A DNA stretch of 64,000 nucleotides from Oligoflexia bacterium (GTDB lineage Bacteria; Bdellovibrionota_C; UBA2361; JAFLCA01), in assembly GCA_019694465.1 (NCBI GenBank), contig JAIBBV010000015.1, positions 1 through 64,000 of the forward strand, in the 5' to 3' direction. The position numbers and the translations under genes are program-made. Position 1 is the stretch's first letter, and the number at the start of each line of letters is the position of its first letter. The notes beneath the pieces are model-generated. The model did no database searches. It was not told where the DNA came from and saw only the letters and a list, made by a program, of their open reading frames with translations. Shown piece by piece: positions 1 to 8,848 of the stretch.

Positions 1-387
1 TACCCGCCTTTGGCGGAAGGGAGATACCTCTCAGCCATTTCCCCTCGGGCTCTTTCCTCCTCGATTTCCGAGGCTTGCCAATCTTAATCCAGGGTTCGCT
101 TTTAGCTGCTAATTTCCATACCACAGGAGGAGTGTATCTAGGGTCACCCTCTCCTTTGTAATATCGAATATATCAAGAGGTGTATTCGCGCAGCTCTGCT
201 GGCGACCATTTAACTATTTGAACACCACCGTACCGCGCCAGTGCCTAGGCAACTCAGAATGCACTCCAGAAATAGTAGGCCGCCTCCAGGGGAAATCCCT
301 CCAGGGGAACCTCCAGGGGAAATCGAGCGAGGTTTCGGAGGAAATTGTTGCTTTGTAGTGGGCCATTAAGTCAGGTGCCCAAATATT
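1..387. other. Intergenic stretch at left edge
   Basis: No convincing gene was seen here. The stretch lies downstream of the minus-strand TraG-like gene that ends at 388. Its one clear structure is a short G/C-rich tandem repeat at 283-321, listed separately. What lies to the left of the window is unknown. Confidence 0.5.
283..321. repeat. Three copies of a 12-bp unit (CCTCCAGGGGAA)
   Basis: The unit CCTCCAGGGGAA occurs exactly at 283-294, 298-309 and 310-321. The first and third copies are followed by AT and the second abuts the third. It lies just downstream of the stop of the TraG-like gene. Function is unknown; replication slippage or a small protein-binding array are both possible. Confidence 0.85.
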
Positions 388-3300
388 TTACTTAATTGTG
401 CCGGCCACGGCTGAAGAGGAGGTAGCTCCAGTATAAGCTTCAAGATTCCCGGCAGCAGTTGTTCCAGAAGAAGTTGGGTTTACTCCCAAGTCCTCGCGGT
501 GATTCTCACCATAGCCTGATGTTCCAACAACTGCAGACCCACGCCCTGTATCACTACTGCTTAAAGCTCCACTACGGCCAGCTCCTATATCTGAAAGTAC
601 TTGCGCTCCGCCGCGATTTCCGCCGTATACATCCGTCCCAGCTAATTGTGCGCCAGCCTTTGCAGAGTATCCCATGGCCTCATACGGGCTCCATGAATGA
701 TAGGCTGACATAGCACGTGCTCCACCATAGTCCTTCTGCAGTCCATTGGCTGTGTTACTTAGCGCCTGCCGGTACCCACCACTTGCTGGATCTACAAAGT
801 TCGCCGCCCCACGCGCATCTGTGTTCTTGGTATTTAATAGCCCATCCATCGCGAGAGCATTCAGAGACTGCGTCGGCTTAGCAGGTGGCGAGAAGTTACC
901 TGCAAATGTTCCGTAAACACCGGCAGACATTCCAGATACGTTACTTGCAAAACTATTCATGGCTTCCCAGCGCGCCGTCTCGGCATCGAAGTTGGCATAC
1001 TCACCCATGCGGCTACCAGCCGCGTTGAAGCCTTTTCCCTCTCCTGTATGGCGGAAAGCTCCAATATCCATATCAGCTTGCAATGCGTGGCCAGCCGCTT
1101 GATCTGCATACATGGCGTTTGAACTTTTTGCGATTCCAGCATCTCTAGCAGCTTCCAGTACGGGTGCTCCATGTGTGGCAGCAAACTTTAGTACGCTGTT
1201 GGCGCCGCTTTTGGCGCCGCTTAGAAAAGCTCCTAGATTTTTTGCTATGCTACCGCCGCCATCGCTTTCAGCTACGGGCACTGGAAGCGGAGGCGCAGTT
1301 GTCTCTGGTACGGGAGGCGCCTTATTTTGAGGGATACTGCCCACCGGCAGGGCGGGGGTGTTTGGGTTGTCGATGCCAGATGCGCTACCAGCCGGATCCC
1401 CTGGCTGTGTGGTGCTTTGCGCTGCGCTTGTACTGACGGGCTTCGGCGCTCCACCTGACTGTGGGTACTGCTTTGCCAAAGCAGCTGCGGCCGATGGCAG
1501 CACGCTCGCATTTGCCCTAAAATCCTGGTTTTCCAATGCGCGTGCTTGCATCCAAGCTCCCGTTCCCCCCTTGGCGGTGGAAATGGCACTAGCTGCCATA
1601 TCCTCGCGCATGCCTTGGTTGCCGTACTCAATTGCCTTGGCACCTAGACCTGATTGGCGCATGGCTTTGGTGTATGCTGCTTGCCCCACAGCAGCTTCGT
1701 TCGCTTTTAGCTGTGTGATTACGTCCGATTGATGCGCGGTGGCGGCAGTCTTTCCAATTTCCTGAGCGGCACCGCCAATAGCAGTGTTCACCATACTGGC
1801 TGCACCAGCTCTAGCACCTAGAACTAGCTGACCCGTTACGGCAGGTACGGCAAAGTACAGTGCGGCCATGATGTAGATGTAGTATGAGTTTTGCAGATCT
1901 AAATCCAAATTCGCGGCCAAAACTAATGCGCGATCGAAAGTCTTAATTGCATTTTCCCAAGATTGCGACAAGAACCAGTTGTCGTTCTGCACCATCGGAA
2001 TACTGCAATTGAAAGTCGAGGTAGAGGGACATTTAACCTGTACCCAGCCCCAGTCGCTCATTTCAGAAATGTATTGATGAATGCGCGAGGCATTTGAGCT
2101 ATTGCCTAGCATGGCCCACAAGCTGCGCTCCAGTAACATGCAAAGTGCGAAGCCTAAATCCCACAGCTTGACCCAGGCCCAGAACGACATCCAGGTGAAT
2201 ATGGTTTTATGCATTCCAGGTATGACCACCAAGAGACAGGCGAAGGGATAGCCAATTGAGAGCATGTAAAGCAGCACACCTTGTAGATATGGGATCATCA
2301 TGGCCCAGGTATAAAGTTCTGCGTACTTAGCCTTTGTACCGACGTCGCGTTGATAGCCCTTGGCGATGGATTCTGCTTGCGAGGCAGTCGAAAAACGCTG
2401 ATCAACCAAGGCCGGAGATTTCGCGAGTTCATTCCTAAACAAATGCAGTAGTATCAGGTTCTGCACAAACTTACGCAGATCGGCAGGCGCTGAAATCGGA
2501 GTAGAGGCAGGCGGTGGTGTTCGAATGTCCCAGCCGTAGAAAAGAGAAAATAGTACGTCATCCACATTTATCCCGCCGGGTGCTGCTTTCACCATCTGGA
2601 AGAAAATGTGGCCGGATTCCCAGCGGAATGCCTGTATCAGTATCCACAGATAGGCGTCGCAGTTTAGCTTGTCCTGAACACCCCACAGATTGATCCAAGG
2701 TGCTCCGCCCAATCCGGAAGTGAACAGCATATTGAAGCCACGGAATGAGCCCGGGTTAGTATCTCCGAGTACGCGCTTTAAACTGCGTGGTGTTGGCACG
2801 GTTTGAGTATTGAGAAGCTGAGTTAGGAAAGGGTAATTGACCATTACGCTTGGGAATGTTCCCAAGTCTTTGCCCTCAGAAGTAGCCGCGGCTATAAAAT
2901 CCTGCTGACTAATGCTGCGTTTGAGTGCGTCTCCGCATTCACTGGCGAGAAAAGTAACGAAGGAATCGCGCAATTCGGGGCTTTTAAGGGTTGCTCCTGT
3001 TATGTTTTGCAGGATGCCCCATTTTAGATTGGATAGCAGGTACCAGCGATTCTCTCCCGCTGAAGGAGTACCATGTAAATTGCTATTCGAGCTTGCGCCG
3101 CTGGACCAAGAGTCATAGATGCCAGTCCAACCCACCATGCCTTGAACCACATCGCTCACGATCTCATCGAACCAAATAAATAGTAGTGGTACTTTTGCAC
3201 CACGACTTGGAAGACTACTCTTGCTAACGCTGACTGAGGGCGAGGCATTTAACACTATATTGGCGAGACCAGCCTCTGCCAGCTTCCAAACTTCTCGCTG

Positions 3301-3708
3301 ATTCTGAGAATGATCGGCTATTCGCCATTCGGCGCCATGCACTGGGTAGTCGTAGGTTGTGTCGAGCAACCAGTCATAGATGGCTGGTCCCATGAAGAAC
3401 CAAAGATACATTTTGGGTGGGGCGCCTAGTGCCAAACTAATTAGGCCGCCAGCAGCTGATATGATGTACAGAAGCGGCGCCCACAGGCCAAGGCCATGGT
3501 AGAGGATCTGCGAGACGAGGTCCTCCAACATCCAGATGCCTTGAGTTTGAAATGCGGCTGCTATGGCGGTAAACGTGGCGCCGGGACAAACCCCACCTTG
3601 GTTTTGAGCAGCTCCCCAGTCCGCACTGCAGCCGCAGCTCCATAGGGTTGGATCTGGGCAACTTCCAGCCGCCTGTAAAACTATTTGGAGTAGCTCGCTA
3701 AGAATCAT
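388..3708 (-). CDS. Large TraG_N-like inner-membrane protein (conjugation/T4SS type)
   Basis: A protein of 1106 residues. The N-terminal half has several membrane segments (about residues 70-130 and 470-535, and another near 615-640) around a long periplasmic-looking region. The hydrophobic block near 470-535, followed by a third segment and then a long hydrophilic tail, is the layout of TraG N-terminal-domain proteins, which stabilise mating pairs in F-like systems. The last 450 or so residues are Ala/Gly/Ser/Pro-rich and low in complexity, with a proline-rich stretch around residues 790-815. It follows the exported protein at 3720-5573 by 11 bp, so the two are probably co-transcribed. The TraG assignment rests on architecture and weak motif likeness, so a generic T4SS membrane protein is the alternative. 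No other conjugation gene is visible inside the window. Confidence 0.55.
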   Translation of the reverse strand: MILSELLQIVLQAAGSCPDPTLWSCGCSADWGAAQNQGGVCPGATFTAIAAAFQTQGIWMLEDLVSQILYHGLGLWAPLLYIISAAGGLISLALGAPPKMYLWFFMGPAIYDWLLDTTYDYPVHGAEWRIADHSQNQREVWKLAEAGLANIVLNASPSVSVSKSSLPSRGAKVPLLFIWFDEIVSDVVQGMVGWTGIYDSWSSGASSNSNLHGTPSAGENRWYLLSNLKWGILQNITGATLKSPELRDSFVTFLASECGDALKRSISQQDFIAAATSEGKDLGTFPSVMVNYPFLTQLLNTQTVPTPRSLKRVLGDTNPGSFRGFNMLFTSGLGGAPWINLWGVQDKLNCDAYLWILIQAFRWESGHIFFQMVKAAPGGINVDDVLFSLFYGWDIRTPPPASTPISAPADLRKFVQNLILLHLFRNELAKSPALVDQRFSTASQAESIAKGYQRDVGTKAKYAELYTWAMMIPYLQGVLLYMLSIGYPFACLLVVIPGMHKTIFTWMSFWAWVKLWDLGFALCMLLERSLWAMLGNSSNASRIHQYISEMSDWGWVQVKCPSTSTFNCSIPMVQNDNWFLSQSWENAIKTFDRALVLAANLDLDLQNSYYIYIMAALYFAVPAVTGQLVLGARAGAASMVNTAIGGAAQEIGKTAATAHQSDVITQLKANEAAVGQAAYTKAMRQSGLGAKAIEYGNQGMREDMAASAISTAKGGTGAWMQARALENQDFRANASVLPSAAAALAKQYPQSGGAPKPVSTSAAQSTTQPGDPAGSASGIDNPNTPALPVGSIPQNKAPPVPETTAPPLPVPVAESDGGGSIAKNLGAFLSGAKSGANSVLKFAATHGAPVLEAARDAGIAKSSNAMYADQAAGHALQADMDIGAFRHTGEGKGFNAAGSRMGEYANFDAETARWEAMNSFASNVSGMSAGVYGTFAGNFSPPAKPTQSLNALAMDGLLNTKNTDARGAANFVDPASGGYRQALSNTANGLQKDYGGARAMSAYHSWSPYEAMGYSAKAGAQLAGTDVYGGNRGGAQVLSDIGAGRSGALSSSDTGRGSAVVGTSGYGENHREDLGVNPTSSGTTAAGNLEAYTGATSSSAVAGTIK

Positions 3709-3719
3709 GCTCGCCTCGT

Positions 3720-5573
3720 CTAGGATGCTGCCATCGGACTAGTGGCGGCTGAACCTCTATCACCACGTGAATCTAGATCGGAGAACATACTAGCTATGCT
3801 GCCGGAGCCACGTCCCAGTTCGGCAGAATATTTGCTTTCGAGACTCTTGAAGCGTGCCTCAAGTTGTTCGCGATTTTTTCGGAAGCTGTCCTCTAGTTGT
3901 GCGGAATCGGCCACTCCAGCTGTTTCATAAACCATTTTTAGCGCGAGTTGCGCTGGTTGGTAGTCGGAGCTGCCAGCAAATCCAGAGCTCACCTTGAGGA
4001 AAAAGTCGCGAGTAACACGGAGTGTATCGAGCCACTGCCCCAAGGCAATTCTAAGTACCACCTCGAATAGTTCCTGGCGAAACTCCTTCAAGTTAGCATA
4101 GGAGAGAGCGCCGCCAGAGTTGGTCAATAAGTCGTCAAAAACAGCCTTGCCACCGAAGGCAGTGTTTAGCTGCTCGCAATCAAGCTTTCGCCCCTTTCCG
4201 GTCATGGGATCTGCTCCAACTTTCGGCTTGGCCTCTACTTGCTCCTGGGTGCGTTTGAATGAAGCAAAGAGAAGATCTGCTCCGACGGCCTTAAATTGAA
4301 AGGACTGGAATGAAAGACTTAATAGATTGCTATTAGTTGGTCCGATCCAGCCGTGAGCGCCGCCGTTAATGGAGGCCCAAAAGTCCGATGCTTGAGATCC
4401 TATAATTACCGACCAGGGCAACGGATCGTGCGAGCTGACATCAACATCCTCTTGGCTATTGGTGTACTCACATATTTTCCATAGCAGTAAATTGCCCGCG
4501 TTCCAGCTCTTCTTGAGCATCGATCTAAAAACTGAACTGGGGTCGTCGCCAGCGTTACTTGAACGCCAGCGTTCAACGTTTGAAACTACTATCCCCTCTG
4601 GTTCATAGGTCTCGGTATAAATTACATCGCCCAATAATTTTTTGGCGTCATTGTAGAGATCGATGTAATCGGCTTTGGTCGGCTGTTCTGGAAAAAAAGC
4701 AAAGTTAGGGGCCGAGTAAATTAGGGGATTAAACACCTCAGCCAACACAGAGTGCTGATTTTCTGGCATGCTGGGTGGGGCGCCAAACGAAAAGCCGCCG
4801 GTAGGGGCATGCTGAGGTATGTCTCCTAGCTTCGCAGGCATGCCAACGGTGGCATAGAAATTTCCGGAGGATACCGTGCGGTCGGCGGTGCACATACTAA
4901 AGGCCATCGGCCAATTTCCATGTGCGGCGCCTTTTAGCTGGTTGCGAATACAACCATTCATTTTGTTGGCGATAACATCGCCCATGACTGGGTCACTGGT
5001 TTGGGAGGCTAGGTGATTTAGGGATAAGTTGTATGCATTCAGGACCGAATGCGACCAATCGATGCTTTGATTTAGCCCCGCTGCGGCGCCCGAATCAGCA
5101 TAAACATATGTTGTAGTTATTTGGTTTAATGGCCCAGCTAGCAAGCTTGTATACTCGTTGGCGAGGGTAGTCGCCATATTTAGATCCATCAGAGTGCCAT
5201 TAGGTGACATGAAATTCATGACCCGCTCTTTGCTCCCCCCAGCGAAGTCTTTGCTGCGCTCCCAGGGATCAGGAATGCCGCAGTTTGGAATTGGAGCTCC
5301 GCTACTGTCTGTGCAGTACATGTCTGGGCGCATTACGCGCGCCAAAGCCGGGTCACTTTGAATGCCTTTGCTTTCTCCGTTTATCGCCCCCGAGGGGTTC
5401 ATGGGTGAGTAGACTTCAGGAATGCGGAGCTCGTAGGCTTTTTGCTCGAACGTATTGGGAGCGCAGAGGGAAGTTTGAGGTAGGAGACAAAGCAGCAGAA
5501 GCAGTGGTAATGCCTTCCATAAGTGGTCGGGAGCTAAAAAAGCTCGTAGTAAAGAACAAACCCTTTTTGGCAT
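3720..5573 (-). CDS. Exported hypothetical protein, partner of the TraG-like gene
   Basis: A protein of 617 residues with an N-terminal hydrophobic signal (a Leu-rich core at about residues 20-36 ending in a Cys-Ala region), so it should be exported. The mature part has scattered cysteines and a C-terminal charged segment (about 545-585) with coiled-coil character. I do not recognise the family. Its position immediately upstream of, and in the same direction as, the TraG-like gene suggests a periplasmic component of the same conjugation or secretion system. In F-like systems the neighbour of traG is traH, but no clear TraH signature was found. Confidence 0.7.
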   Translation of the reverse strand: MPKRVCSLLRAFLAPDHLWKALPLLLLLCLLPQTSLCAPNTFEQKAYELRIPEVYSPMNPSGAINGESKGIQSDPALARVMRPDMYCTDSSGAPIPNCGIPDPWERSKDFAGGSKERVMNFMSPNGTLMDLNMATTLANEYTSLLAGPLNQITTTYVYADSGAAAGLNQSIDWSHSVLNAYNLSLNHLASQTSDPVMGDVIANKMNGCIRNQLKGAAHGNWPMAFSMCTADRTVSSGNFYATVGMPAKLGDIPQHAPTGGFSFGAPPSMPENQHSVLAEVFNPLIYSAPNFAFFPEQPTKADYIDLYNDAKKLLGDVIYTETYEPEGIVVSNVERWRSSNAGDDPSSVFRSMLKKSWNAGNLLLWKICEYTNSQEDVDVSSHDPLPWSVIIGSQASDFWASINGGAHGWIGPTNSNLLSLSFQSFQFKAVGADLLFASFKRTQEQVEAKPKVGADPMTGKGRKLDCEQLNTAFGGKAVFDDLLTNSGGALSYANLKEFRQELFEVVLRIALGQWLDTLRVTRDFFLKVSSGFAGSSDYQPAQLALKMVYETAGVADSAQLEDSFRKNREQLEARFKSLESKYSAELGRGSGSIASMFSDLDSRGDRGSAATSPMAAS

Positions 5574-5882
5574 TCTAACCCCGTATAACTCTTGTCATTC
5601 AAATTACCTACTATCAGGTAAGCGCCCTACATTTAGGATATGCGCCAGGTATTGCTGGGCGTGCGATAAGCTGGGGAAAATACCCAAGCGCGGGCGTATC
5701 ACTAACTAGTGGAAAGGAAAGGATATTTGCGGCGCGTTTTGCTGTCCGCCCGTTTGTCTGGGCTGCTTTTGCCCGCTCAGACATTTTTCAGGCATCACCA
5801 GCGTAAAAATAAACTACATAAAAGAAATGTTATCTCGATGCTTGCCATGCACCTGTAATTCGAAAATGGAGTTTAATCGAAT
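5574..5882. other. Divergent intergenic region
   Basis: This stretch lies between two divergently transcribed genes (the exported protein at 3720-5573 on minus and the secreted protein from 5883 on plus) and presumably carries promoters for both. No clear operator, terminator or RNA structure was picked out. Confidence 0.4.
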
Positions 5883-6596
5883 ATGACACGCTTAAATTGT
5901 AGAGCGACTTATCTACAACTGTTTTCAAAGTCGTCTTCCTGGATTTGTTTGAAAGCACTTCCAGTTATCGTGGCGCATCAATTAATCGCCAGTTCAATTG
6001 CCATGGCTACTCCTCATCTGCGCCCGGGGGAATGCCTGGTGACGGCAACTTTTGTGGAGCGCGTACCTAAAGGCGTTTCGCCTACGTCTGGAACTGTGGA
6101 AATTAATGAGGACTCTGGGGAAGCCGAGTATTCTGTGACCTTGCCGGATGGAAGTGTAGTAACCGGAAGCTTTCAAGCTACGCCTAAACATGATCCATCA
6201 TATAATGGGAGTGAACGATATTTCTCGGTTAAATATTCATCTTTTTTGGTGAACGCAGAGGCAGATCTCGGCTACGCTTGGGATCATGCTGGTGCATGGG
6301 GCGTGGGCTTAAAAGGCACTTACGACCTATGTGGGCCCACTAGCGATGAGCCATTTGTTATATATGGCGAGGGGAAGGGTGACCCGAACGCATCCAAGGG
6401 CGCCAGTGGCTCAGGAGTATTCACGCGAGTAAAGAATGACCGAGAGATCCATCAACACTTCGATGTTACCGCGAAGCGAAAATGCCTGGACACGATTCCG
6501 CCTAACTTAGGTGGGGACGAGGCAGAAGATGAATTTGCTGTTGGTGTGGGTGATTACGAATGCACTCGTAATCACCCACTTGGTCGTCTACGCTAG
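5883..6596 (+). CDS. Secreted hypothetical protein
   Basis: A protein of 237 residues. A hydrophobic stretch near residues 18-40 looks like a signal sequence with a long n-region, with cleavage plausible after an Ala-Met-Ala-type site. The mature part is acidic and rich in beta-type sequence (Thr, Val, Gly), with a few cysteines that could form disulfides. I do not recognise the family. Its stop overlaps the end of the convergent dehydrogenase gene by 4 bp. The ATG at 5883 follows an A/T-rich leader without a strong Shine-Dalgarno site, so the exact start is uncertain. Confidence 0.6.
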   Translation: MTRLNCRATYLQLFSKSSSWICLKALPVIVAHQLIASSIAMATPHLRPGECLVTATFVERVPKGVSPTSGTVEINEDSGEAEYSVTLPDGSVVTGSFQATPKHDPSYNGSERYFSVKYSSFLVNAEADLGYAWDHAGAWGVGLKGTYDLCGPTSDEPFVIYGEGKGDPNASKGASGSGVFTRVKNDREIHQHFDVTAKRKCLDTIPPNLGGDEAEDEFAVGVGDYECTRNHPLGRLR

Positions 6597-7786
6597 CGAT
6601 AAAGCTTTCGCACTGCCTCGTCGAATGTGCAGCTGAAGTTTTGCTTCAAGATAAACTCTGTCGCGCGTCGGCCAACTTCCTCAAGCTTTTCGGCGGGCTT
6701 GAACATATCCTCGCTCTTGAAAGGTTTGTTTTCACGCTTCGAGAGATACTCTTCGACTGCAGTAAGGTAGCCCATCATACCGCCCAGTTCAGTCGGGCAG
6801 TAGATCTTACGAGCATCACGAATCATTTCACTGCCATGCGCGACAGGCATGGCAAGGTTTTCTGAGCCGCAAATGAATTCGAGCGCTTCATTCTTGCAAA
6901 TAATGTTGAGAGCATCAGCATCAAGCGACCCAGCATTGGCGTTAACAACCAAAGCATCCATGGGCAGAGTAAGAAACTCGGCCTTGCGGCTTGGCTCCCA
7001 CGCTTCGATGTCCATGGCTTGTATCGACTTACGCTTCGCTTCTGAGCTTTCTAAGGCAAATATACGGGCTCCCCGCTCGCGCAGGCGTCCCAGAATATGA
7101 TCGCCGATATTTCCAACGCCGATTAAGCCGATGGTTGCACGCTCCATCTTGATGCCGAGTCCATCTAGGCCGCCCTTAAGGAGCTGGAAGTTGCCTTCGG
7201 CTGTAGGCTTAGAGGTATCTGAGGCTACGCTGCCATGGAAATTGTTGGAGAGATAAATAATCGAGGAGGTCTTGCCATCGGACATAGTGCCGTGACCAAG
7301 ATCCTGACCAGTAGTTAAATATACGCCGCTGGTTTCTTCGAAGTCCTTAAGGCAAGCGATCCCAAAGTCTAAGAGCTCTTTATCGCGCGGCTGTCCAACG
7401 CGGGCATCCGCGCTTGGATACATAACGCACTTTCCACCTACTATGTGATCAAGCTTCTTGAGTCCAAGTGGTCCGCCGACTTTACATAAGCGAGAATAGA
7501 AAACTTTCTCTTCCATCCCCACACACAAACCGATGGCTTCCTTGTCGTTGTCGAAGCCGGGTGTGGCGGCACGAGCCGCAGGTACAATTCGGAATCCGCC
7601 GAGGGAGAGCTTCTGTGATTGTGGCTCGCCGTGAGTAGCGATGGAAAGCAGCCAGTTATTCTTTGTATGCAGGTACTTGTAGACCCAAACCGGACCACGG
7701 AATTCAGGGCCGACATCAAAAGTGTCTACATAAGCCTTGTTTTTATCAGGGGTAAGAACAGATTTTTCTACGTCTTTGAGCGCCAT
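6593..7786 (-). CDS. Glu/Leu/Phe/Val dehydrogenase family protein
   Basis: About 397 residues from the chosen ATG at 7786, which has a GGAGGAG just upstream; an open frame continues to 7870 but adds 28 basic residues not expected in the family. The N-terminal domain has the conserved Gly-Gly-Lys catalytic region (KKLDHIVGGK). The C-terminal half is a Rossmann NAD(P) domain with the GVGNIG fingerprint. Enzymes of this family oxidatively deaminate amino acids to 2-oxo acids. The size and the short loops resemble leucine/phenylalanine dehydrogenases more than hexameric glutamate dehydrogenase. Substrate cannot be read from sequence. A separate giant glutamate dehydrogenase lies at 13214-17977. 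Confidence 0.8.
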   Translation of the reverse strand: MALKDVEKSVLTPDKNKAYVDTFDVGPEFRGPVWVYKYLHTKNNWLLSIATHGEPQSQKLSLGGFRIVPAARAATPGFDNDKEAIGLCVGMEEKVFYSRLCKVGGPLGLKKLDHIVGGKCVMYPSADARVGQPRDKELLDFGIACLKDFEETSGVYLTTGQDLGHGTMSDGKTSSIIYLSNNFHGSVASDTSKPTAEGNFQLLKGGLDGLGIKMERATIGLIGVGNIGDHILGRLRERGARIFALESSEAKRKSIQAMDIEAWEPSRKAEFLTLPMDALVVNANAGSLDADALNIICKNEALEFICGSENLAMPVAHGSEMIRDARKIYCPTELGGMMGYLTAVEEYLSKRENKPFKSEDMFKPAEKLEEVGRRATEFILKQNFSCTFDEAVRKLYR

Positions 7787-8011
7787 ACTCCTCCGCCAGA
7801 AATTGCCTCGCCCGAATATACGCCGGCCACAGCAGGTATGCAAAAGCTTCCGAAGACTAAAGTAACTCACTGTATTTGCTATCTATATTAGGGGAGTCGG
7901 GAGTGTCAGGTTTGCCATTTCCAGTAGCAACAGCTCAAGTCCTCCTCAAATATGAGGTAGGTTGCCGCTATTGGCAACTAATAAGTTGAAACTGCTTTGG
8001 TGGCTTTTAGC

Positions 8012-8773
8012 TTAGTCGCGTTCCTTAACTTGCACATGGAAGTTGTGTGCATCTGGAGCAAGATTCAGCGTAAGTTCAAGCTCGTCCCCGGCCTTTAGCT
8101 CAACCGGTACGGGTACTTCCAGTAGCGTCGTGTAAACACCATCAGCTGGAATATGTACTCCGCGCACGTAAAGCGCGTCCAAATTGGCTAATCGTCGCTG
8201 TGTCTGCTCCTCCAGCGCCTTCAGTCTCCTCTCAGTCTGCGAGGCTAACATGCGCGACTCTAAAGAATACCCCACTGGATCCCAATCATTGGCCAGGGTC
8301 ATGTCGGCATAGCTATCAACTCCGTACACGTGCTCATAGCCAAGTGCTAAACGAGACTGCCGCTCCAGTATGTCCTGCCTGGCTGCATCATGCTCAGCTA
8401 GCACTCGTTCGTGTACCTTGTCATATGATTGTAGCGCGATTGGTTGACCGTTAAGGCTGGCTGAAAAGTTGCGAATATCAAGCGCTGTGTCTAAAGCTGA
8501 TCCGTTCTTTATGGAAAAACGTGCTGTCACTAGAGGGCCAAGGTCGAAATGATCGAGGCGAGTTTGAAGGGCAACTTGATGAAATCCGCGCGAGTATAAG
8601 GTTGAGTCGGTGATCATTTGGCCTGAGTCAGCTGGAACTGGTTGCAGTCCAAGTTGACTTGAGCAGGCGGTCAGCATGCAAAAGGCGCTCAGTAATACTA
8701 CTCGCACTAGCGAGCGTGTGAATCGAATAGATTTTTTATTAAGGCTTGGCGTTGATAATGAATGCATTGGCAT
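8012..8773 (-). CDS. Putative outer-membrane/periplasmic lipoprotein
   Basis: The n-region is basic, followed by a hydrophobic core ending in a lipobox (LTAC, with Ser-Ser after the Cys), so the mature protein should be lipid-anchored and begin at that cysteine. The ATG at 8773 is preferred over an upstream in-frame TTG at 8794. The middle has a charged alpha-helical or coiled-coil segment rich in Glu, Arg and Gln. The flanking parts look like beta strands of an immunoglobulin-like or LEA14-type fold (the phrase VTARFSIKNGSALDTAL is typical of such domains). No specific function is recognised. It is divergent from murA and not obviously part of an operon. Confidence 0.65.
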   Translation of the reverse strand: MPMHSLSTPSLNKKSIRFTRSLVRVVLLSAFCMLTACSSQLGLQPVPADSGQMITDSTLYSRGFHQVALQTRLDHFDLGPLVTARFSIKNGSALDTALDIRNFSASLNGQPIALQSYDKVHERVLAEHDAARQDILERQSRLALGYEHVYGVDSYADMTLANDWDPVGYSLESRMLASQTERRLKALEEQTQRRLANLDALYVRGVHIPADGVYTTLLEVPVPVELKAGDELELTLNLAPDAHNFHVQVKERD

Positions 8774-8848
8774 ACTGTATCGCTTTGACTCCAAGGATGA
8801 AAAGGAATACCTTTGTAACAGTAATTAGTGATGCACGCCAGGGCATAA

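Noticed and set aside
1272-1643. Long opposite- and alternate-frame ORFs inside the TraG-like gene
   Set aside because: They shadow the coding frame and show no independent coding features.
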